DNA from: Enterobacter sp. RHBSTW-00994
GTDB lineage: Bacteria; Pseudomonadota; Gammaproteobacteria; Enterobacterales; Enterobacteriaceae
Reading direction: 5' to 3'
Length of the DNA: 64,000 bases
NCBI RefSeq assembly: GCF_013782625.1
Contig: NZ_CP056199.1
Location: forward strand, 2,932,588-2,996,587
Under the pieces are notes generated by a model. It had not been told where the DNA came from. It made no database searches and saw nothing but the letters and a program-made list of their open reading frames with translations. Position numbers and translations under genes: made by a program. Below are positions 38,631 to 47,683 of the stretch, one piece after another. Numbering within the stretch: position 1 is the stretch's first letter; each line of letters starts with the position of its first letter.

Positions 38631-40070
38631 ATGATAAAAATAACGCTTCCTGACGGGCATTATTATGACGAGATGCTGACGGCTGACGGCCAGCAACGTC
38701 AGCACTATGATGCCTGGTGGCAATGGTTTCGCAGCACCGACCAATTCTCTATCCGCCAGAAAAAAGAGCAGGCAGAACTGCTTTTTCACCGCATCGGCAT
38801 CACCTTTAATGTCTATGGTGAGGATGAAGGCACAGAACGGTTAATTCCGTTTGATAGCGTGCCACGCATTATTCCGGCCGGAGAGTGGCAAAAAATCGAT
38901 CGCGGTATCCGCCAGCGCGTAAAAGCCCTCAACGCGTTCCTTTACGATATTTATCACGAGCAAAATATTCTGCGGGCGGGAATTATTCCGGCAGAGCAGG
39001 TACTGGCGAACGAGCAATATCAGCCCTGCATGCAAGGGATTAACCTGCCAAACAATGTTTATGCTCACATCACTGGCGTCGACATGGTGCGTAATAACGA
39101 CGGGCAGTATTACGTGCTGGAGGATAATCTTCGCACGCCGTCTGGCGTCTCCTACATGCTCGAAAACCGCAAAATGATGATGCGCCTCTATCCTGAGATG
39201 TTCGAGCAACATCATATTGCCCCTGTCGAGCGCTACCCCGGCTATTTGCTGCAAACCCTGCGCGAAAGCTCGCCCGTGGACGATCCTTGCGTGGTCGTGA
39301 TGACGCCAGGCCGCTTCAACAGCGCCTATTTTGAGCACAGTTTTCTGGCCCAGCAGATGGGGGTTGAGCTGGTCGAAAGCGCGGATTTGTTCATTAAAGC
39401 AGGCGCAGTGTATATGCGCACGACCGAGGGTCCGCGACGCGTTGACGTGATTTACCGGCGTATTGACGATGCGTACCTCGACCCGCTGGCGTTCCATGCC
39501 GACTCAATGCTCGGCGTGCCAGGCCTGCTTTCGGTTTACCGCGCCGGAGGTGTCGTGCTGGCAAACGCCATCGGTACGGGCGTGGCTGACGACAAATCCA
39601 TCTACCCTTTCGTCCCGGAGATGATCCGTTTTTATCTGGGCGAACAACCCATTCTGAGCAACATCCCCACCTGGCAATGTCGCAAGCCGGAAGATTTACG
39701 TTACGTCCTGAGCAACCTGGAACAGATGGTGGTGAAGGAAGTACACGGTGCGGGAGGTTACGGCATGCTGGTTGGTCCTCGTTCGACGAAAGAGGAGCGG
39801 GAGATGTTTCGCCAGCGCCTGCTGACAAACCCGGCCAACTATATTGCCCAGGATACGCTGGCACTCTCAACGTGCCCGACCTTCGTGGAGGACGGTCTTT
39901 CCCCACGGCACATTGATTTACGGCCCTTCGTGCTTTCCGGCCAGGAGATCCGCCTGGTTCCCGGTGGGCTGACACGTGTCGCACTCACGGAAGGCTCGCT
40001 GGTGGTTAACTCGTCGCAGGGCGGCGGCACAAAAGATACGTGGGTGATGGAGGATGGCGAATCATGTTAA
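38631..40070 (+). CDS. Circularly permuted ATP-grasp protein (Anbu operon)
   Basis: A 479-residue CP_ATPgrasp_2 (DUF404/DUF407) protein. Typical segments are YYVLEDNLRTPSGVSYMLENR, VDVIYRRIDDAYLDPLAF, the glycine loop KEVHGAGGYGMLVGP and GGLTRVAL. The family probably ligates amino acids or peptides. It is the first gene of a four-gene cluster that in many proteobacteria accompanies the proteasome-like peptidase Anbu. The ATG at 38631 follows GGAG; it overlaps the next gene by 7 bp. Confidence 0.9.
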   Translation: MIKITLPDGHYYDEMLTADGQQRQHYDAWWQWFRSTDQFSIRQKKEQAELLFHRIGITFNVYGEDEGTERLIPFDSVPRIIPAGEWQKIDRGIRQRVKALNAFLYDIYHEQNILRAGIIPAEQVLANEQYQPCMQGINLPNNVYAHITGVDMVRNNDGQYYVLEDNLRTPSGVSYMLENRKMMMRLYPEMFEQHHIAPVERYPGYLLQTLRESSPVDDPCVVVMTPGRFNSAYFEHSFLAQQMGVELVESADLFIKAGAVYMRTTEGPRRVDVIYRRIDDAYLDPLAFHADSMLGVPGLLSVYRAGGVVLANAIGTGVADDKSIYPFVPEMIRFYLGEQPILSNIPTWQCRKPEDLRYVLSNLEQMVVKEVHGAGGYGMLVGPRSTKEEREMFRQRLLTNPANYIAQDTLALSTCPTFVEDGLSPRHIDLRPFVLSGQEIRLVPGGLTRVALTEGSLVVNSSQGGGTKDTWVMEDGESC

Positions 40071-40993
40071 GTCGCACAGCCAGTGAACTGTTCTGGATGG
40101 CGCGTTACCTCGAACGCGCAGAAAGTTACGCCCGGGTGCTGGATGTCACCTGGAAATTATCCATGATGCCGCGCCACAGCCAGCAGTCGCGAGACCTGGC
40201 CCTGCCGCTCAATTTATCCCAGACCCATGAGCTGTTTCAGGCGCGCCATGCCCGTTTCACCATGAGTAATCTGCTTAATTTTTTTGCTCTCGACAGCAAC
40301 AACCCCAGCAGCATTTATAACTGCATTGAGATGGCCTGGAACAATGCGCATGCCGTACGCGGTAGCCTGTCGGCGGAAGTCTGGGAGTGTATTAACGCCA
40401 CCCGCATTGAGTTTCGTCGGCTTCGCTCTCAGGGCATTAACGAACTGGGCACGGATGGATTTTTCGAGTGGGTGAAAGAGCGTGTGCATCTGTTTCGTGG
40501 CGCGGTGCTGGGCACACTTTTGCGCAATGACGCGCTGAGTTTTATCGGCATAGGAACCTTGATTGAACGGGCGTATGCCACGACTCAGCTCTTGCTGATT
40601 AAAGACCAGCAACTCAGCAGTGATCCCAACTCGGTGCGCGAATACTATCGCCTGGATACCCTGCTTAGCGCGGTCAGTGCCAGAGAAGCCTATAACAGCA
40701 TTTACCGCCAGCCGGTCAGCCGTGAAACGGTAATGGAGTTACTGATCCTGCGTAACGATGTGCCCCGCTCGCTGCGCGCCTCGATTTCTGATCTCGTTCA
40801 GCAACTGGAGCAGATCGCCAACGATCGTTCGCACCTGCCGCTGCGTCTGGCGCATCAGCTCAATGTTGACCTGCGTTTTAGTACCCGCAGCGACCTGGCA
40901 GGCTCGGATTTGCAAATCTACCTGAACGGGCTTCTGGGGCGGATCAACGCCCTGTCCGACAGCATCAGACAAACCTATCTGGAGGCGTTATGA
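40064..40993 (+). CDS. Alpha-E domain protein (DUF403)
   Basis: A 309-residue all-helical alpha-E protein with the family start LSRTASELFWMARYLERAE and central NARAVR-like helix (NNAHAVRGSLSAEVWE). It is a constant partner of the circularly permuted ATP-grasp protein, and the pair may form a peptide- or amide-forming enzyme. ATGTTAA overlap with the upstream gene and 4-bp overlap with the next show coupling. Confidence 0.9.
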   Translation: MLSRTASELFWMARYLERAESYARVLDVTWKLSMMPRHSQQSRDLALPLNLSQTHELFQARHARFTMSNLLNFFALDSNNPSSIYNCIEMAWNNAHAVRGSLSAEVWECINATRIEFRRLRSQGINELGTDGFFEWVKERVHLFRGAVLGTLLRNDALSFIGIGTLIERAYATTQLLLIKDQQLSSDPNSVREYYRLDTLLSAVSAREAYNSIYRQPVSRETVMELLILRNDVPRSLRASISDLVQQLEQIANDRSHLPLRLAHQLNVDLRFSTRSDLAGSDLQIYLNGLLGRINALSDSIRQTYLEAL

Positions 40994-41802
40994 AACTTGT
41001 CATCGATCACCTGACCCGCTACGGCTATGACGAAGAGGTGAAGTTTTCCACCCAGTATCTGCGCCTGACGCCTCACAGTAGCGGACGTCAAAAAATCACC
41101 TCCTGGACGTTAAGCCTGCCGGAGGGATCGGCAGTCACCACGACGGATGCCTGGGGTAACGTTCTGCACGTCCTGACGCTGGATAACCCGCATAAAGAGA
41201 TCACTATTCGTGCCAGCGGCATTGTCGATCTTGCGGAGGAAGAGGACGACACACCTGACGCACCAGAGTTGCTCTCGCCGCTGGTCTTCCTGCGCAGCAC
41301 ACCGCTGACCCGCGCCGACGGGCAGATACGCGAGTTTGCTGAACGGCACTATCGGCATGATGAGGCAGAGGCCAGCCTGAACGATTTAATGGCCGACCTG
41401 CGCCTCAGAATGCCATACTCGCCAGGCGCAACCCAGGTCCATGACTCAGCCGCCGATGCTTTTGCGCGGGCGAAAGGGGTATGCCAGGATCATACGCACG
41501 TTTTTCTCGCCTGCTGCCGCGCACTGGAGATCCCGGCGCGTTACGTCAGCGGCTATGTTTACAGTGATAACGCGCAGCACGTTGCCATGCATGCCTGGGC
41601 GGAAGTCTGGCTCAACGGGCGCTGGAAATCGTTCGATATCACCAATAACACCCGAAACCTGAACCAGCACCTGAAGCTGGCAACGGGTCTGGACTACCTT
41701 GACGCCTGCCCGGTACGTGGCACACGCCTGGGCGGCGGCGGGGAAATCATGTTAACCAATGCTGAAGTGCGCGAGATGTCCCAGAAAGCGCAGCAGCAAT
41801 AA
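40990..41802 (+). CDS. Transglutaminase-like cysteine protease (Anbu operon)
   Basis: A 270-residue protein with an N-terminal bacterial transglutaminase-like beta domain (about 1-80) and a transglutaminase/protease core. The catalytic Cys is in AKGVCQDHTHVF, His in HAWAEVWL and Asp in KSFDITNNT. It is expected to cleave or transfer on peptides or isopeptides in concert with the other cluster proteins. Confidence 0.92.
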   Translation: MKLVIDHLTRYGYDEEVKFSTQYLRLTPHSSGRQKITSWTLSLPEGSAVTTTDAWGNVLHVLTLDNPHKEITIRASGIVDLAEEEDDTPDAPELLSPLVFLRSTPLTRADGQIREFAERHYRHDEAEASLNDLMADLRLRMPYSPGATQVHDSAADAFARAKGVCQDHTHVFLACCRALEIPARYVSGYVYSDNAQHVAMHAWAEVWLNGRWKSFDITNNTRNLNQHLKLATGLDYLDACPVRGTRLGGGGEIMLTNAEVREMSQKAQQQ

Positions 41803-41820
41803 GGGCAGGAAGTAAGAAAG

Positions 41821-42561
41821 ATGACCTACTGTGTGGCTATGTGTTTGTCAGATGGACTGGTATTTGCTTCAGATTCGCGTACAAACGCTGGCGTGGATCA
41901 TATTGCAACCTTTAAGAAACTCCATGTTTTCCATCAGGATGGTGAGCGGGTACTGGTTTTGCAATCTGCGGGCAACCTGGCCACAACCCAGAGCGTTATC
42001 AGCCTGTTGAGTGCGCGGATCCGCACGCAACAGGAACCCAACCTGATGCAGGTGACCTCGATGTACGATGCCGCCATGCTGATTGGCAAAACGCTGCTGG
42101 AGGTGATTCAGCGTGACAGCAGTAATCAGCAGCACTGCAGTAATACCAACTTCAACTGCAACCTGCTTCTCGGCGGGCAAATCGCCGGAGAGACGCACCG
42201 TCTGTTTCATATCTACCCGGAAGGCAATTTTATCGAGGCCACGCGCGATACGCCCTATTTCCAGATTGGCGAAAGCAAGTACGGTAAGCCGATTATTGAC
42301 CGCGTGCTGAACATCGATACTCCGCTGGAACAGGCGATGTGTTGCGCATTGATCTCCATTGACTCGACGCTGCGCAGCAATCTTTCCGTCGGGCTGCCGC
42401 TGGATACCCTGCTCTATCGTAGCGGCAGCCTGAATGCTGACACTCAGCACCGGATCACGGAGAATGATCCCTATTTCAACGCCATCCGTACGGCCTGGTC
42501 TGAAGGGCTGCAAAACATCTTTATGACACTCCCGTCCTTCAGAGCGGACGATATTTCCTGA
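41821..42561 (+). CDS. anbu: Anbu, ancestral beta-subunit proteasome homologue
   Basis: A 246-residue Ntn-hydrolase-fold protein of the Anbu family, a bacterial relative of HslV and 20S beta subunits. It begins MTYCVAMCLSDGLVFASDSR, so Thr2 is the nucleophile after Met removal, and Asp17/Lys33-type residues (SDSRTN, FKKLHVF) are present. Anbu assembles as an open helical ring; its substrate is unknown. AGGAAGTAAGAAAG stands before the start; it is the last gene of the cluster. Confidence 0.92.
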   Translation: MTYCVAMCLSDGLVFASDSRTNAGVDHIATFKKLHVFHQDGERVLVLQSAGNLATTQSVISLLSARIRTQQEPNLMQVTSMYDAAMLIGKTLLEVIQRDSSNQQHCSNTNFNCNLLLGGQIAGETHRLFHIYPEGNFIEATRDTPYFQIGESKYGKPIIDRVLNIDTPLEQAMCCALISIDSTLRSNLSVGLPLDTLLYRSGSLNADTQHRITENDPYFNAIRTAWSEGLQNIFMTLPSFRADDIS

Positions 42562-42700
42562 CACGGTGAATATGCGCAGAGATCGTTGTTTGGCGCATAT
42601 GACCGCACTTATGGCGCATTTGGCCTGTCACCCGGCAACCTGACAGGCTATGCTACTGCCTGCACGTCTCTTCACACCCTCATCGTCCCGAGATCTGACC

Positions 42701-43711
42701 ATGGCCCGTAACCGCACTTTTTCTCTCAATATTGGCTGGCAAGCACTGCTAAAAGACGCCGGTCTCCAGCCAGGGCTAGTCCTTCGCAGGGCCGGACTAC
42801 CCGACGATGTGTTTTCAAGGCCAGAGCGGGGGCTAACGACAGAAGAATACTGCCGTTTCTGGCTCGCACTGGAGAAGGAAGCAAATGACGCGTCATTTCC
42901 CTTACGCCTGGTCGAAAGGGTCTCCGCAGACATATTTGATCCCCCGCTGTTTGCCGCCCTGTGCAGCAGCAACATGATGCAGGCAGTGCAACGTCTCGCC
43001 AGATATAAGCAACTGATTGCCCCGATGGAGCTTGACGTCCTCGTTGATGAAGCGGGTGTCTTGTGCGTATCGCCTCGCTGGCTGTCGGCCCCACTTGTCC
43101 TGCCTTTGTCTCTACAGATTGCAGAGCTTGCATTTTTACTGCGTCTGCTTCGGCTGGCGACGCGTGAACCGGTGAATGCCCTGAGCGTGGTTCTTCCACA
43201 ACACCTTAACGAGGCACAAGGCCGCCACTGCGCGCGTTTCTTTGGCACAGAAATACAGCTGGGAGAAAGCCCGACGATCCGTTTTTCAGCCACCGATACC
43301 CTGCGCCCTTTTTTGACCCTCAATGAAGGAATGTGGCGCGTGTTTGAGCCCGAGCTCCGTCGCCGCCTCAGTGAACTGAATGAAACAGCCACGATGGCAG
43401 AGAGAGTCCGCGCCGTTTTGTTTGAACTGATCCCTGGCAATGCCGCCACCATAGAAACGACTGCTGCGCGTCTGGGCATGAGTAAGCGTACCCTTCAGCG
43501 CAGGCTCGAAGATGAGGGGGAAAACTTCCGCGCCCTCGTCAACCGTTGCCGGGAAGATCTGGCCCGCCATTATCTGGGCAACACCCGTCTGTCCGGTTAC
43601 GAAATTGCGTTCTTGCTGGGTTTTGAAGATCCCACATCGTTTTATCGCGCCTTTCAGACCTGGACCGGTCAGACACCGGAAACGGTCAGAGAGATCTTAC
43701 GTTTTACGTAA
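42701..43711 (+). CDS. AraC-family transcriptional regulator
   Basis: A 336-residue regulator with an N-terminal Arabinose_bd-type domain (PF12625 type, about 20-200) and a C-terminal double helix-turn-helix at about 235-335 (IETTAARLGMSKRTLQRRLEDEG and GYEIAFLLGFEDPTSFYRAFQTWTGQTP, each a partial view of one HTH). The start at 42701 gives MARNRTFSLN; an upstream in-frame ATG lacks a ribosome site. It probably controls the short-chain dehydrogenase immediately downstream. Confidence 0.87.
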   Translation: MARNRTFSLNIGWQALLKDAGLQPGLVLRRAGLPDDVFSRPERGLTTEEYCRFWLALEKEANDASFPLRLVERVSADIFDPPLFAALCSSNMMQAVQRLARYKQLIAPMELDVLVDEAGVLCVSPRWLSAPLVLPLSLQIAELAFLLRLLRLATREPVNALSVVLPQHLNEAQGRHCARFFGTEIQLGESPTIRFSATDTLRPFLTLNEGMWRVFEPELRRRLSELNETATMAERVRAVLFELIPGNAATIETTAARLGMSKRTLQRRLEDEGENFRALVNRCREDLARHYLGNTRLSGYEIAFLLGFEDPTSFYRAFQTWTGQTPETVREILRFT

Positions 43712-43893
43712 ACCTGCACAGCATAATCCTGTCTTAAAACGGTTTACTGAAAACCGTTCGCTTCCACTCGTTTTCAGGATCGAGGCGTCCTCTTTATCTC
43801 ATGGCGCGTTTCGCAATAAGGCTGGCGCATTATGCAAGCTCATCGCACCCTGCCCTCAGGCACACTGGCCTCAGTTCACGAAATGAGGTGTCT

Positions 43894-44724
43894 ATGTTTA
43901 CTCAGGAAAAGAAAACCGCGCTGGTCACCGGCGCATCGTCAGGCATGGGCAAGGCTATTGCCCGTCGTTTAATCGAAGACGGTTATCAGGTCTACGTGGC
44001 CGCCAGAAACGTAGAGAAAATGGCTGACCTCACCCACCTGGGCGCGCACGCATTGCGGATGGATATCTCCAGAGAAGAAGACATTGTCTCCGGCGTCGCG
44101 ACCATTCTGGCGCAGACAAAGGGTGTGGATGTACTGGTCAATAACGCTGGATTTGGCCTTTACGGGCCAGTCGAAGAGATCGGGATAGATGAAGCACGCT
44201 ATCAGTTTGAGGTGAATCTCTTCGGTGCGGCGCGGCTGACGCAACTGCTGCTACCCGCGATGCGGGCCCGACGAGCAGGCCACATCATTAACATCACCTC
44301 GATGGGCGGGAAGATGTACAGCCTGCTGGGCGCCTGGTATCACGCCACCAAACACGCGTTTGAAGGATGGTCAGACTGCCTGCGCCTGGAGGTTGCTGAA
44401 TTCGGCATCAAGGTTGTAATCGTGGAGCCGGGAGTGATAGAGACAGGTTTTGGCGATACGGCCAGTGAAAGCATCGTGAAACGTTCAGCCAGTGGTCCCT
44501 ATGGTCGTCTTGTCCAGAAGGTGGCTACATCGATTAAAAACACGTACGGACAGGGCACTGGCAGCGATCCAACGGTTATCGCGGATGTGGTCTCCCGCGC
44601 AGCGGCCAGCCACAAACCACGAACGCGTTATGCAGCAGGGAAATTCGCCAAACTGCTTATTGGTATGCGCATCTGGCTGGGAGATCGTTTATTCGATCGC
44701 ATCATTCTTAGCCAGACTCGCTGA
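43894..44724 (+). CDS. Short-chain dehydrogenase/reductase
   Basis: A 276-residue classical SDR. Cofactor motif TGASSGMG is near residue 14, NNAG near 83, and the catalytic Ser (ITSMGG) plus YHATK follow. GAGG lies before ATG 43894. Substrate unknown. Pairing with an AraC regulator of the PF12625 type is common for oxidoreductases of lipophilic compounds. Confidence 0.88.
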   Translation: MFTQEKKTALVTGASSGMGKAIARRLIEDGYQVYVAARNVEKMADLTHLGAHALRMDISREEDIVSGVATILAQTKGVDVLVNNAGFGLYGPVEEIGIDEARYQFEVNLFGAARLTQLLLPAMRARRAGHIINITSMGGKMYSLLGAWYHATKHAFEGWSDCLRLEVAEFGIKVVIVEPGVIETGFGDTASESIVKRSASGPYGRLVQKVATSIKNTYGQGTGSDPTVIADVVSRAAASHKPRTRYAAGKFAKLLIGMRIWLGDRLFDRIILSQTR

Positions 44725-44994
44725 CAAGGAGATTGCGGGTGAGAGCGTTAGGGGCAAATAAGCGGGCAGTCCAGCTGGACCGCCCCATAATTAACACACG
44801 CTGATAAACCGTTATCCGAAGAGTCGCTAACCTGACGTTGCTCTGCCAGAGAGACCAGAGAAGCGTCAGGCTGACGTAGCGCACTCCCCGGATATGCCCG
44901 ACGATGATTATCCCCTACGTCCCCTCTTCGTTCATCGCAGACTCACCGTCCTTCAGACGGTCCGCTGTGTGCCAGAAGCGGACATCCGGGGCAT

Positions 44995-45243
44995 TTATAA
45001 TCTTACCTTCGCCAAAATTGCTCTGAGCAGCTCGATGGTTCTCCAGATGTCATCCTGTGTATCTCCATCCCAATCAGGAACAGTGGCCAACTCAGCTTTG
45101 AGCTGCTTTATGAGGATATGTGCGTCTGCAATTTCATCCTTTCGACATTTTGATGCAATACGAGGTATCGCTGTCGAAGATAGTTTGGATTGAGGTGGAG
45201 GGTTGGTATATTCGGCTGCAATTAATTTTTGTAATTTTCGCAT
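44995..45243 (-). CDS. Hypothetical 82-residue protein
   Basis: A small charged protein (MRKLQKLIAAEYTNPP...) with a helical C-terminal part (IWRTIELLRAILAKVRL). I do not recognise it. No strong ribosome site is visible and base composition is lower in GC than the flanking genes, which suggests acquired DNA. The 270 bp before it (44725-44994) hold nothing I can identify. Confidence 0.45.
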   Translation of the reverse strand: MRKLQKLIAAEYTNPPPQSKLSSTAIPRIASKCRKDEIADAHILIKQLKAELATVPDWDGDTQDDIWRTIELLRAILAKVRL

Positions 45244-45414
45244 ATGATCAATATACCCGGAGAAGTGGTTAGGATAACAAAAGTTATGCTACATGGTAAT
45301 TATTCCTGAAAAGGAAGCCAAGAAAATAGTTGCCCCATTAATCTTCCGCTTCTCTCTCTTAGCGGCCTGTTGACGTTTAATAGGCCGCCACCTACTTGAA
45401 ACTGATATTTAAAC

Positions 45415-46236
45415 CTAAGCCGAGCCAAACATCCCGGTTATTTTCCAAACTGTAGATTGGTGTTCTGTAAATTTTCCGCCTAAGTCTAATCCAGTGCCTT
45501 TTAATGTTGCCTTGAAATCAGCATTTAACCCGTAGTCATCAGAATAAGTGAGTGATAGGTTAAAATTTCTTAATCCGTTTTCAACTCGAGCGTTAGCAAG
45601 TGCTTGCCACAGAGCCTCATGAGGGTACCAAGTTAGATTGTCCGGAATTGATGGAGTGTCATGCCCAGCGAGCTTTGCATCAAAAAGAAGTGCTGATGTT
45701 TCAGAGCCATTTTTTCCTACGCCTACTTTGGCGGAGTCTTGGGGTGTTGAAATACCTATTTCTGCAGAAAATTCTTGATTCCAACCACTGACGTGTTCAA
45801 CCTTGATTTCCCTTGCACCAAGACTCGATAAAAGTGTTATCACCTCTGCAAATTTATGCTCAAACGCTTGTCGATGAAACGAGCTAGCAGTGTAGTACAT
45901 TAAAGGGTTAGCCGGATGTTGCGCATAAACAACATTTTCTCGTGGGTGGCCCGGTGAAAACGTGAGGTTTAGTTTTTTAGATTCAGAATAACTGAGAGTA
46001 GTGAGATCAGCCCCTTTATTAATCGCGTCCATTATTGTTTGTATTAGTGCGAATGCTTGTTTACCCATAGTGACGGCAAAGGGTTCGCCATAAAGTGAGA
46101 AAACGGATTTTGCAATTTTTAGTACAAAATTTTCCTCAGGCTCTTCTTGAGCCATCTGAGCTTCGCGCATAGCTTCAGCAGTCTTATCCGGGATTACAAC
46201 AATGAGTCTGTGACCAATTTCGTTATTGTCGTTCAT
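45415..46236 (-). CDS. Hypothetical 273-residue protein
   Basis: Unrecognised soluble protein (MNDNNEIGHRLIVVIPDKT...). It has a helical, hydrophobic stretch near residues 35-75 (FVLKIAKSVFSLYGEPFAVTM) and a mixed alpha/beta C-terminal half with a repeated strand pattern (LNLTF, FNLSLTYSDDYGLNADFKATL). The ATG at 46236 is preferred over a TTG 15 codons upstream. AT-rich relative to the backbone, it probably arrived by transfer with the small gene downstream, in the same direction. Confidence 0.65.
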   Translation of the reverse strand: MNDNNEIGHRLIVVIPDKTAEAMREAQMAQEEPEENFVLKIAKSVFSLYGEPFAVTMGKQAFALIQTIMDAINKGADLTTLSYSESKKLNLTFSPGHPRENVVYAQHPANPLMYYTASSFHRQAFEHKFAEVITLLSSLGAREIKVEHVSGWNQEFSAEIGISTPQDSAKVGVGKNGSETSALLFDAKLAGHDTPSIPDNLTWYPHEALWQALANARVENGLRNFNLSLTYSDDYGLNADFKATLKGTGLDLGGKFTEHQSTVWKITGMFGSA

Positions 46237-46423
46237 AAAGGGCTCGTTATTGTAATTAAGTGAAAATTTGTCAATTTTCAAAGACTACCCGTTACGAAAA
46301 AAAAATCAAATGTCTTTAGCATGTCATTTGTTTCTAATCTGATTTTTTCTGCCTTGGGGTTCACTGAGTCTTTAGCCAGTACTTCCGTTTCTCGCTCAAA
46401 GCCGCCGAATGCTGCCGCGAGAA

Positions 46424-46669
46424 TTACCAGTAACCTAATCCCTTCATCAAAAAACAGGTCGAGATACCCACCGTAAACGTCCCCCCCACGATATAAAAAA
46501 AGACATTCACGTAAAAACCAATATTACCCCGGTAATAGTAATCTTTCACCGGGGAGCCTTTCCTGCTTTCAACAATCACGCCTGTCTGAGCCCCCCGGAT
46601 GCCATGTAACAACATCCACACAGCCATGATATAAGTCGTACACGACAACGCCACCATCTCATAATCCAT
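46424..46669 (-). CDS. Small inner-membrane protein, unknown
   Basis: An 81-residue protein with two membrane helices (about 4-24 and 52-75) joined by a charged loop (GVIVESRKGSPVKDYYYRG). The start at 46669 follows AAGGACGTGAGC. I do not recognise the family. It reads in the same direction as the next small gene. Confidence 0.7.
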   Translation of the reverse strand: MDYEMVALSCTTYIMAVWMLLHGIRGAQTGVIVESRKGSPVKDYYYRGNIGFYVNVFFYIVGGTFTVGISTCFLMKGLGYW

Positions 46670-46740
46670 GCTCACGTCCTTATGTTGGTAGACATAAGTC
46701 ATCTGAAGTACTCAGCTCATTACGTCTGGAAGCTGGTACG

Positions 46741-46959
46741 TCATTGGATCCGTTTCACATCGGGATGACGCGCCGTTGCCGCTTCGTGAAATATATCGTC
46801 CAGCCAGCCTGGAATTTCATCCTCTGTGAGTTCATCGGGGATCACAACGCCGTAAAGCCGGGAATATTTCTGCTCTGTCAGATCAACGCGGAATACCACC
46901 CAGCGCTCGTCTTCGCGCCTGACACCAATATGTCGGCCAAAAACATCATAAACCAGCAT
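46741..46959 (-). CDS. Conserved small protein (DUF7661-like)
   Basis: A 72-residue acidic protein beginning MLVYDVFGRHIGVRRED and containing DELTEDEIPGWLDDIFHE. I associate it, without a search, with a small conserved enterobacterial family of unknown function. GGAG precedes the ATG. Confidence 0.75.
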   Translation of the reverse strand: MLVYDVFGRHIGVRREDERWVVFRVDLTEQKYSRLYGVVIPDELTEDEIPGWLDDIFHEAATARHPDVKRIQ

Positions 46960-47137
46960 CTTCGTTTTCTCCGTTCAGAAACAGGTTCATCATAAGCCTT
47001 TTACCCTGCACAGGAATACCACCATAAAGCGTGTTATTTTCTGGGCCAGGAGAAAACAGGCTGAGTGGTAACCCCTTCACCCTTCGCCAAAATTCTCTAT
47101 ACTTCTCATCATCTTCTCCAACTCAATAAGGTCGTTT

Positions 47138-47494
47138 GTGATAGCCAATATCTTTGTCGTGGTGGTTGCCGCCATACACCTCTATATTCTGGTCCTCGAA
47201 ATGTTTATGTGGGACACAAAAACAGGCCGTAAAGCCTTTAACCTGAGTGCTGACTTTGCCCGTGAAACCCGCGTACTGGCGGCGAACCAGGGGCTTTATA
47301 ACGGTTTTCTGGCTGCGGGTTTACTGTGGGGATTATGGCTCGGGGAACAGGGGGTGTCGGTCCTCTTCTTTTTCCTGGCCTGCGTGCTGATTGCCGGCAT
47401 TTTTGGTGCTGTCACGGCCAGCCGGAAAATACTCTATGTGCAGGCGCTCCCGGCGCTTGTCGCGCTGATTGCCTTGCTCGCCCGCATCGCATAG
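47138..47494 (+). CDS. DUF1304 membrane protein
   Basis: A 118-residue, four-helix membrane protein of the DUF1304 family. The segment LEMFMWDTKTGRKAFNLS near residue 20 and ANQGLYNGFLAAGL near residue 49 are family hallmarks. Function unknown. GTG start with AATAAGG upstream. Confidence 0.88.
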   Translation: MIANIFVVVVAAIHLYILVLEMFMWDTKTGRKAFNLSADFARETRVLAANQGLYNGFLAAGLLWGLWLGEQGVSVLFFFLACVLIAGIFGAVTASRKILYVQALPALVALIALLARIA

Positions 47495-47683
47495 CGACTT
47501 TCGGACGCCTCTGTTCGTCCTTTCGTGAGGCGGAACATCACCGCCTCATGTTAAGCCATAAATAAAATCAGTTTCCTCTCGCCGTCTGTCGCGGTAGTCT
47601 CATTGTTTCCGTCAATATGACGGGGCTATGTGAGTAACCTTTCCCAATACCAATAATTAAAAATCAGTACAGACAGGACAACT

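Noticed and set aside
42628..43479. 283-codon minus-strand open frame opposite the AraC gene
   Set aside because: Arg/Ser-rich shadow of a GC-rich gene; the plus strand encodes a normal AraC regulator.
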